Assembly (NCBI GenBank): GCA_003990745.1
Contig: RBNI01004338.1
Coordinates: 1 to 14,228 of the forward strand
Length of the DNA stretch: 14,228 nucleotides
DNA from: Jimgerdemannia flammicorona
Lineage: Eukaryota > Mucoromycota > Endogonomycetes > Endogonales > Endogonaceae
Reading direction: 5' to 3'
Positions 6,639 to 14,228 of the stretch are shown piece after piece; position 1 is the first letter of the stretch, and the number at the start of each line of letters is the position of its first letter. The notes beneath the pieces are model-generated. The model was not told where the DNA came from, ran no database searches, and saw nothing but the letters and a program-made list of their open reading frames with translations. A program made the translations under genes and the position numbers.

Positions 6639-9361
6639 ATGCCAGAGTCAAAGCCTCAATATGTTTTGCAAGAACGGAACATTAGCTGGATGATCAATAG
6701 CTGTAATCCTACTCCGCTGGAATTCTTTCGCTTTATCTTTCCAACACATCGAGGTCGAGCCGTGGAAAAATATCAAAGAACCCTTCGAATTGCCTTGGAA
6801 CGAAGCAAAGATCAAGCTGTAGTAGTAAAGCTTCAAAGAATGAAGGATCTTAGTGTATGTAACCAAACACTCTTTTCTTTACAAGTCTATATCATGTCGC
6901 GAGGTAGTAATTCCAATGCCTATGCTAGTAAACAACAATTCAACGTGATTGGGAACAATGGATGCAAGAAAAGACAGCGGTACGTGCAATCACCATGGAC
7001 TTGAGCTGTTTGACAATCTCAATATTGACAATAATATAATAGATGTCCATTCGTCACTCTGTCCGTCAAACGAATCTGAGTCTTCATGAAGAAATAAATA
7101 CATTGGCAACAAACCAGGTAAAGTCAAATACTCTGGAATAGCCAAAGAGCTTGTAAGGGAATGTTCAGAGATGTGTTAAATCTCAGTATGGGATGTTCGC
7201 TACACAAGAACAATCCTGGCGATGACGTGAGTGAAGAAGATATTGCTAAGGTTAATGAAGATGGCAAGAGTGACGAGGATGCTCAAGAAAATGTAAAGGT
7301 ATGGTTTTAATATTAAAACGTCTATGTTCCGAGTTATATTTGCGGACTTTGTGATAGCTTAAGTTTAAATCACTCACATTGATGAGTGTAAACCGAATTT
7401 CATAGAAAATCATTGACGATGAGGATGCCGCTTATGGTGATGACGGAGCTGGAGAAGTTAACGCACGTTCAGAGAGGACCTTTGTCGGTTCTGCAGCCGA
7501 CAGCGGTTGCACCACACCTCCCCGCCAAATTACTCCTCGATATGACGATCGAGAGCGTGACGTGAACGTGATCAATTTTAAGGAGACCATTGTCACCGCG
7601 CAGGTGGAACACGGTTTTGAAAATGTTTGCTCTCGTGTTTCGATTTCTTGCGATTCGGTTAATTCTCCACCGCTGACGTTTTTTTTTTTATATCTAGGAT
7701 GTACTTGGGATTCGCGAGGAAATAGTGAACAATGAAATGAAGGTGAGCGACATTATGTCGAAGCTTTTTTAAAAAAATTGATCTGTCTTTTAACTTTCTA
7801 TTCATACACTCTAGAAAGCGCAAAAGTCTGAATCGCCCACCACTAGAGCAAAACGTAAAGACCGATATGAAAAGCCTGGAACACAAGAAGCATCAGCGGA
7901 GGTTTCTGCTAACAAAAAGGCTCGGCGAGAACAGGTAGATGAACGAGTACATTTCTAACAACACCCGATGCATTATAGCGTAGAGTACTAATATTCTCTG
8001 CATCTGCCTTGATAGCGCTATGCAGGAATGGACCAGAGTCGGTTCTGGGTTCTACGCTCTGGGCGTTCGGTGGAAGAGATCCTTCAAAGAGCTTGCCTCC
8101 AGGAAGGCGCGATGATCATGATACGGTCCTTCACTATCGATTTCTCTTGCGCAGTAACCAAGATTCTGTTCAGTGAAGATGAGTGGGAGGAGATGATGGA
8201 AAAGAATGTCTTTGAGTTACCGGAGTTGCCGCCTTCAACCACCAGTTTTCTGTTGAAGATGAAGAAGGCATTGGTCAAAGGGAACCCTGCATGTCAAGTA
8301 CCACTGCCAGACATTGACAAGTTTGCCTGCATTTTGGTCCAGGATTCCTGCAAGATCTGGTACAATGATCATGACATGTTTGCAGCATATGTAGTATGGC
8401 AACAGGGTACAGATTACTAACCACAACTCTCCTGGCCTGTCTGTTATAGGCAGAGGCTCTACAGCAAGACTCCGTCACTGTTTAGTGTGAATGATCTGTC
8501 GGAGGCTTTTTGGGCTCGCAAATCTTTGGCCATTGCACCGAGTTCCTGGACGACATGGACGATCTGTTTATGATTGACGGGGAAAAGTCAGGCATTGAGA
8601 GTGGAAAGCGATGTAACTCTGATCGACGATATCACCCCGATATACTCAAACGCCGAGAAAGCAAGTTGGGGGAGGCTTGATCTTATCGTCCGTGATGTTG
8701 TCGAAAAAAAGATTACATGATGTGGAGCGCATGAAGGACTGGGACGAATATTCCACTAAGTTCCTCAAGGAGACAAGCGTTGATTTGTTTCGTGAGACGC
8801 ACACCATTATGATGCACAGACTACAAGATACCAGAAATGAAGAGCTTTGGGGCAAAGGCCGATTTTTTGGCATCTATACGGGCAGTAAGTACAATTATAA
8901 GTTTTTTTTTTTTCCTGCGACTAACACTCATTATAATACTTGTGCCATAGGCTGCGGATTCCAAACATTTGAGCTGCGACCAGCAAGAGGCCGGTCATAT
9001 GTGTCTCTGTTCTACAAATACCCTATATATCAACTGCCTATCTCAATTCAGGACATGAGGCCACAAATCCAGGGCCTGACCCATCTTCTCCAAGTGCGCG
9101 TATGTGTCGACATTTATCTCGTTGCAAAAGGGATGTTTAAACCGAGTTGTCGACTAACGCGTATTGTCTTCATTTCTTTAGCGATTAATGTCGGATACGA
9201 TAACTCTGGTTCGCTCCAGCCCCGTCGAGACATTCGAGGATGAGGGGAACGGAAAGGAGGAGGAGGAGGAGGAGGAGGATTCCAGCTGGATATATGGCTC
9301 AACCCACACTCGACTAGGCGCCTCTATCAATCTCGCGTCGTCTCCCCTCGACCCGGAATAA
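6639..9361 (+). pseudogene. Multi-exon gene of an uncharacterised, element-borne family, with frame breaks
   Basis: Probable exons: 6639-6854, 7043-7117, 7187-7298, 7406-7603, 7698-7742, 7815-7934, 8016-8390, 8454-8884, 8951-9099 and 9182-9361 (stop). Junctions are GT-AG; the joins from 7298 to 8390 are all phase 0. The N-terminal part is acidic, then Lys/Arg-rich (AKRKDR, NKKARR), suggesting nuclear location. The core contains FWVLRSGRSVEEIL, SFTIDFS, FSEDEWEEM, LFSVNDLSEAFW, DGEKSGIES, DLIVRD and STKFLKET, then a poly-Glu run. From memory this pattern (RSGR...SEAFW...GEK...TKFL) marks a large family of unknown function repeated in Mucoromycota genomes. Breaks: exon 8454-8884 needs three single-base shifts (near 8510, 8670 and 8705), each beside a homopolymer; a shift near 7214 is needed to join exons 2 and 3, and one more small exon around 6930-6975 starts with a stop. 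Only the 7161/7188-9361 part may be the real gene. Confidence 0.6.
9252..9279 (+). repeat. GAG trinucleotide run coding poly-Glu
   Basis: Seven GAG codons in the last exon of the plus-strand element gene give an acidic run near its C-terminus. On the opposite strand the same run gives poly-Pro or poly-Ser shadow frames. Confidence 0.8.
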
Positions 9362-9612
9362 GGTCGGCATGAGTGCAAAGAGTCTTCATCTCCTACTAAA
9401 GGCAAAATTGGACTAGATTTTGAAGCTGCCTGGGAATATAAAGCAAAGCAGAAGATCAAATCAGAAAGAGAAAGTAGAGAGGCATGAAACAGAGAGCATT
9501 TGGCTATACTTTCGGTTTGCTTATTCCAATTATTCTATATGGCGGATATTGAATCATTAAAGGCTACGGGGCAAGAAACAGCGAAAATAAAATCGATGCC
9601 TGAGTGACGTCA
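9362..9612 (+). other. 3' flank of the element's gene up to the right inverted repeat
   Basis: This non-coding stretch follows the TAA at 9359-9361. A canonical AATAAA at 9586-9591 could serve as poly(A) signal, placing transcript end near the right inverted repeat. A TGACGTCA palindrome at 9605-9612 abuts the inverted repeat directly and echoes the one at 6233-6240. Confidence 0.4.
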
Positions 9613-9655
9613 GATGTTCACTTTGTCTGGTTTTGTTGCAGCACGCCCCATATAT
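9613..9655 (-). repeat. Right terminal inverted repeat
   Basis: Reverse complement of 2371-2414. It begins GATGTTCACTTTGTCTGG and ends CGCCCCATATAT. A 15-base core of it, tttgtctggttttgt (9622-9636), also occurs at 5792-5806 inside the AT-rich block in the same orientation. Confidence 0.85.
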
Positions 9656-10481
9656 GATGTAGCGAGAAGATAAAATAAAACTAGAGAGATCTTGACAACT
9701 TTCCAACACTCTCTTTCGCCCCGGCTTTTTACCTAAGGTGCAAGCTTCCCGTAAAGGCGTTTGTTCTGTAGTTACGCTGTTGAGTTGTCCAGTGTGGTAT
9801 GAACTTGCGAGTAACAGCCAACATGTTCTGATGGCACTGCAATTTGACCAGTGTGGGAACCATGGTCACATTCCAAACCCAAAGGTGCGAACTGTCCGAC
9901 GTGGTGTCTGGACTGACCATGTCCAAGGCTTATAAAGGAAAAGGAAGCATTTTTGTTTATGTTTCTTATATTTCACTTTTTTTTTTTTTGGACGTGTTTT
10001 TTCTCACCCCATATAATTATATATATATATATATATATATTTCTTTCTCAATAGTGAATGATGATGCCAAAACTATCCTTGTGGCACTGCTATGATTGCA
10101 GAAAAAAAATATCTGGACGAGCATCTCAGGCAATGTCGTCCGCCAAAGAAGGCAGTAGCCCGTTGGCATGAGAAAAATAACGAGAAGTCTGGATGTGGTG
10201 TCATTTGTGTTTTGTAGGTTAGGCGACAAGGTTGTCGAGTGTTGCTCGTTTTCATTTATGGTGGCCTGGACTCAAGAGGTATACAATCGTAGGCTTGTAC
10301 CACTTTCGACGCGTATTTACGGAATACGTTAGTCTTTTTGCGCTCACAGGCAAGACATCGTCTTATTGCATTGCGTCAAAGGAGGTTATCAATTGAGAAA
10401 GGAAAAAGGTCTGTGTGACTTGTATTATACAATCATATATCAAGAAGACTAAGCTCCAATGAGTTAAAAGGCTCCAATGAG
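9656..10481. other. Stretch without an assignable gene
   Basis: Short open frames exist (9738-9935 plus, 9844-10095 plus, and minus-strand overlaps) but none shows a domain or splice pattern that I can defend. A start in good context at 9861 (ACCATGG) opens MVTFQTQRCELSDVV, and a later segment near 10085-10130 has Cys and His residues with loose zinc-finger spacing. The two cannot be joined convincingly. A TA-rich microsatellite lies between them. A decayed zinc-finger gene is possible but unproven. Confidence 0.35.
10018..10041. repeat. AT dinucleotide microsatellite
   Basis: About eleven AT units in a row, extended to the left by imperfect ATATAATT. Non-coding. Confidence 0.9.
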
Positions 10482-10487
10482 TTAAAA
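10453..10487. repeat. 17 bp tandem duplication over a stop codon
   Basis: GCTCCAATGAGTTAAAA occurs at 10453-10469 and again at 10471-10487, with one G between (18-base period). The right-hand copy carries the TAA stop (minus strand, 10484-10482) of the phosphoesterase gene; the left-hand copy lies in its 3' UTR. Confidence 0.85.
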
Positions 10488-13400
10488 CACCAGTGTCTCG
10501 AAGTGCAGCATAGACAGCTTATCATCATCAAGCCGTTTCCACGTTGTCACAGTGCTATCTCGGAGCTCGAACACACGCGCACGTCGTGGCCAGTTTAAGT
10601 GAGAAGCGCCATATGTACCTATCAAGATGCGTAAAGGACAGATGACTTATGACACAGAAGTGTAGTGGTACTATTCTGAACAGAGAGAAATGACCTACCA
10701 TAGCCCATCCCTCCTCCATAACATAAGGCGACGCCATCCAGATTGAAGCAGTAATCGTTTACGTGGTTTTTTCCACTAGTAGTAGCAATATACATTGGAA
10801 GGTACCCGAACAGTCGTTGGTTATTAGAGTGAGCAACGATAACACAATGTCAAAAATGACATGGTGGAGTCTTACCAGGTAGCAAGCTTGATATCTCCAG
10901 CTACATTTATGGATTGTTGCGTAGGGGGTGATTGGATATGGGAATTGATCTATAACGACCTGATTCGACGTCAAACAAAACTCACCCTTCCTGAAAGTCT
11001 CAAAAATCTTCCCCTGCACAACCTCTGAAGGCGCACTGGACACAGTTTCCCTCTTATCTCCCATAATCGCACGAGGACGACCGCCGAGCTCAAGCTCATT
11101 ATATTCAGGTATCGGTGCGTGAACGAATGCGATTGCATTGGGCTTCGATTGTTCTTTGCCATCTTTGACCACCGAAAATGACCGTGATGCCATGAGAAGC
11201 CAATCAAGTTGATCTTGGTTTATGTGGTTATAAACACCTGGTCCGGCGTTTGATTGACTATGCGAGTCCAGAAAGTATAGCGTAAAAGCGTGCTCTTGCT
11301 GTGGTGCTCTACTTGTAGTGAAAATGTAAGATGCCTCCATAAGAATTTTGATCCAGAATTACAGACATTTTGTCAATCCTACCTTATCCATTGCGAACAC
11401 ACCTTATTTGCCTCCCGGAGGACTGTTCTTCCCAAGTTTCCTCACTGATATTCTTGTATATCTTGACAACGTAATTCCCCACACCCGATACGTCGACGGG
11501 GCCCTTTTCAGTGAGCGCATAGGGAATTTCTTGGATAGTCTGGAACATTTCCTCACGTGTCAAATCACCCTCGTCGTCGTGATCGCCATACACCATTGCC
11601 TAGGTTAGGATATATCATTCGGGGTTTACATCGTCAATATGCGAATAGTTGACCGCAAATGTCTTTGATAAAGCACGATGAAGGAAATTCTGAACACGTT
11701 ACGGCGCTATCTGCTCTTCATATTCTCAAACTACAATCTCAGAAAGAGCAATGCAAGCTTACCCATGGTATGCGCCTATCTACAACTGGCCGTGAGTATC
11801 TAAGAATTGCTGCTCGAACATCGCTTGATGATTGTCCATTGACATTGTCACCGGTGAACACCACAAGATCGGGAACCTCCGCCTCAAGCAAGCGAACCAT
11901 GAAGTCAAGTGTGTTTTTATTCCCCATACAAACCATCTAGTGAGAAATGTAAACGATAACAGTGGCATACAAGCAAGCAAAACATAATGTTGTGGGCCCT
12001 CAGAGCAGTATAGAAACATAAATAAATGTGTAAACATATATTCGACTTTAACTACCTCGGTTGGAACGTCATAACATTGGCCCTGGCCATTGGTTATGTG
12101 CATGTCCGCAAGCTGGAGAATCTTGAAGGTGCCATCGTCTCGAAATGTCAAGGGTGGTGCACGAGGAGGAGCTAACACCAGAAATACAAAAATAAGCAAC
12201 AATAAGCGGCCAACACCAGAAATACTGAATGACACTCATTCTTTGGTTGCATTACTTATTGCTAAGCGAATTTAAATTAATAAACGAAACGTTAAGTATT
12301 CCATAGCAAAAACTCATATATGGACGAAACCGATCAAAAACCTGAATAACTTCTCCGAAACATGAGATAGGTTTCCTCCCCTTGTGCACCATAATTCAAA
12401 TCAACGTCTAGTTTGGTGAACCCAAAGGGTGTGACAGCTTCCGGGCCATATTCAATTGACACTACCTCAATGGACTGGCTGTCCTCGTTTTCATTGCCAG
12501 CCTTGTACCATAACCAAATAGAACTTCCTCGAACTGTTCCTTTGTTCAAATCTACGTCAACCTTCAGGTAACCTTCTGGTGGAGTCTGGTTATCAATAAT
12601 CAATGCAATACTGTAAAAACAATTTGAAATAGGAAGTTGGGATCAGGGGTGAGTCGGAAAATTGGCGTTGATAGTATCAGCAAGCTGTAAATGCCCCGTT
12701 TGTCTCATTAAGTGGTATAGTACATCAAGAATAGCACAAGCTGAGGGTGTGAAAGATGCCCGAGATCGACATTCAAAGTGCCGGATGGCCATTAAAATAG
12801 AAAAGGGTCAAGAACGAAGCATGCATACTCGGTGACTGGTGGCTTGCCCGGCTCCTGTTGATAAAATAGATATATCCAGAATCCAAGAACTGTGCCATGA
12901 TTGAGATCCTTGTCAACGCGATGCCAGCCATCCAGGTAGCAATCTTGGGAAATGCAAGACTTGGCAGCGAGGGCAGTGATCGGGGCTTCGAATTTGCAAT
13001 ATATTAAAATTCGATTGAATACGAGATCAGCGGAGGAATTTTACCGCTATGAGCTATGATTCAAATACGTTCTTACATTGTGAGCCAGCCTGGCTATAGA
13101 AAAGGTACAGCTGATCCCCTCCTTGACGTACGTGATATTTGACCCAAATGCAACCACGAAGGAGAGATCGCGGGGGAAGGGTGTGTGTGTGTGTGTGTGG
13201 AATTTTTGAAAAAACGTGTACACGATTATAGCACCTACCAACATCCTGGTTAAGGTCAACTGGGATCCGTTTATAGCCCGAAGCAGCTATCTAACCAACA
13301 TGTCAAATGCAAATGGATCACGCCTAAAACTTTAACATGTTTTGAATTTCCGTTTGTCCAATTCGCTGAGACGTCAAGTTTGTCATCGTTGAATGCCAAG

Positions 13401-13889
13401 AGAATGTGCAAATTACCGGATTTTTGCCTTTTTTAATAACAATCGAATCTATTGGGCTCTGACTGAAGGCTTTGTTCTTGGTGTAGTAGAACCATAAATC
13501 TCTGTTCCCAGAGATACCCGCGTTCAAATTCCCATCCAACCGTATCCAGCCTGACAAGTTGTATGAAACTGTGCCAACATGCAAACCAGTGATCGGATCA
13601 TTCTCCGTGTCGTCTCGATAGTGAAGGTAGACCTGATGGGCACCTGAGACACCAGAATTAAGGTCAACGTCAATGAGCCGATAGAATGGGTAGGTGGGGC
13701 AGGCCTTATGCTCGTCACAGGTCGTGATTTTGAGATCTGTGATGTAGGCTGAGTGATTTGGAAATTAGGGACTTGCCATGGGAGCCAATAACAGGGGAGC
13801 TTCAAGGACAAGTAGCTACCGTGACAAAGTGTGGAGCAAGATAGGAATGTCAAGAAGGCAGAGAGGTATAAAGTCGGTGTAATGTACAT
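10482..13889 (-). CDS. Secreted protein with six MABP-like beta-prism repeats and a DCR2-like metallophosphoesterase domain
   Basis: Thirteen exons (13889-13820, 13748-13417, 13290-13239, 13121-13077, 12985-12829, 12610-12342, 12171-12056, 11936-11763, 11599-11403, 11308-10986, 10900-10876, 10775-10699, 10618-10482) join by GT-AG in frame into 1974 bases, 657 residues. The ATG at 13889 is the first after an in-frame stop; residues 1-23 are a signal peptide. Residues 26-308 form six repeats of about 45 residues with the core DLN-G--G---YL-Y, the pattern of MABP beta-prism domains (three repeats each, so two domains). Residues 319-657 are a calcineurin-like phosphoesterase closest to the yeast DCR2 group: LQLADMH (327-333), VVFTGDN (372-378), GDHDDEG (410-416), YFLDSH, FVHAPIPEY (532-540), CGKNHVNDYC (587-596), LCYGGGMGYGTYG and WPRRARVFEL. 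Members hydrolyse phosphomonoesters with two metals. GNHD is GDHD (D411) and GHDH is GKNH (K589) here, so activity is uncertain. The repeats may bind membranes or glycans; that is inference. Confidence 0.85.
13181..13199. repeat. GT microsatellite in an intron
   Basis: A run of GT units inside intron 3 of the phosphoesterase gene (13238-13122); on the transcribed strand it is a CA run. Confidence 0.9.
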
Positions 13890-14000
13890 AATCACGTGAA
13901 CGTGTGACGAGACCTAAGTTAGCTGGACAAGTGCATCTGAAAGGGGAGGGGGAGGAAGGGCGGACGAAGCAAGGGTTTTTATTCCGCACCAGCCCCATTG
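13890..14000 (-). promoter_or_regulatory. Core promoter of the MABP-phosphoesterase gene
   Basis: On the minus strand a TATA-like GAATAAAAAC lies at about 13985-13975, some 90 bases upstream of the ATG at 13889. It is followed by a pyrimidine-rich leader (cttcctccccctccccttt, about 13957-13939). Spacing and leader match those seen upstream of the GH9 gene. Confidence 0.5.
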
Positions 14001-14029
14001 CGCTCAGATTCCATCACGGCTGTCAACAA

Positions 14030-14228
14030 GGTTTGGCGTGTAGCCCAATCAGAGGGGGCGATTAACACAGCCACAAAATCACTATAATCCACCGGCCTCC
14101 CCAACTTTCTCCCAGCCTCTGTCTTTGTTGCTTCCGTCACGGGTCTACGCTCGGGCAATATAGCTCCTACCTAACTGCTTCGCCCGACCATCCAACCAAC
14201 ACACCCTCACCCTTCATACCCGAGAGTC
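14030..14228 (+). promoter_or_regulatory. Probable promoter of a divergent gene beyond the right edge
   Basis: A CCAAT box (14045-14049), a TATA-like CAATATAG (about 14156-14163) and a long pyrimidine-rich plus-strand stretch (14090-14228) look like promoter and 5' UTR of a rightward gene. No start codon with a meaningful frame lies in the window, so this rests on composition only. Confidence 0.35.

Larger units (their letters stand above)
2371..9655. mobile_element. 7.3 kb DNA-transposon-like element with terminal inverted repeats
   Basis: The two ends are inverted copies of each other: 2371-2414 on the left and 9613-9655 on the right, identical apart from one substitution and one extra A. 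Between them lie an AT-rich decayed transposase-like region on the minus strand (about 2600-6190) and a multi-exon gene on the plus strand (6639-9361). The ends lie in TATATA sequence, so the target-site duplication cannot be fixed; a TA duplication or a longer AT-only one would both fit. The sharp composition change inside suggests that the AT-rich part is a second element nested in the first. The superfamily cannot be named from the ends alone. Confidence 0.75.

Noticed and set aside
2371..9655. An LTR retrotransposon, given the size of about 7 kb
   Set aside because: The terminal sequences are inverted, not direct, and are only 43-44 bases long; no reverse transcriptase or integrase motif was found in the plus-strand gene.
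9844..10200. A LYAR-like or C2H2 zinc-finger gene starting at 9861
   Set aside because: The start MVTFQTQRC is only loosely similar, the expected first Cys is missing, and the later Cys/His segment cannot be joined in frame by convincing splice sites.
10018..10229. A possible transmembrane or low-complexity peptide on the minus strand ending in an Ile-Tyr run
   Set aside because: The run is the AT microsatellite translated; nothing else supports coding.

Overview
The window looks like nuclear DNA of a fungus. It has intron-dense genes with short GT-AG introns, pyrimidine-rich stretches upstream of starts, a large AT-rich block of decayed transposon, and secreted enzymes. The protein family in the middle element resembles one I remember as multiplied in Mucoromycota (early-diverging fungi), so that phylum is my best guess. 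This was not verified by any search.

Layout. (1) Positions 1-1583, minus strand: the N-terminal part of a secreted glycoside hydrolase family 9 (endoglucanase-type) protein. It has a signal peptide, a long Gly/Val/Ala/Thr low-complexity region and the start of the GH9 catalytic domain; the gene runs off the left edge. (2) About 1584-2370: its promoter and unassigned sequence. (3) 2371-9655: a 7.3 kb element bounded by 43-44 bp terminal inverted repeats. Its left half (about 2600-6190) is extremely AT-rich, has no CpG from 2633 to 5849, and carries on the minus strand the wreck of a transposase-like gene with a ~440 bp palindrome inside it. Its right half carries, on the plus strand, a multi-exon gene of an uncharacterised family with several frame breaks. 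(4) 9656-10481: no recognisable gene. (5) 10482-13889, minus strand: a complete 13-exon gene. I could splice it in frame from ATG to stop into a 657-residue secreted protein with six beta-prism (MABP-like) repeats followed by a DCR2-like metallophosphoesterase domain. (6) 13890-14228: its promoter, and probably the promoter of a divergent gene to the right.

The two host genes both encode predicted secreted hydrolases, and both depart from their families at residues normally needed for catalysis. The GH9 DxxD base motif reads AxxT. In the phosphoesterase, the GNHD motif reads GDHD and the GHDH motif reads GKNH. These departures, the six-repeat fusion architecture and the nested, mutation-riddled TIR element are the main points worth following. 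All family assignments come from reading motifs by eye; splice sites are inferred from GT-AG rules and frame continuity.
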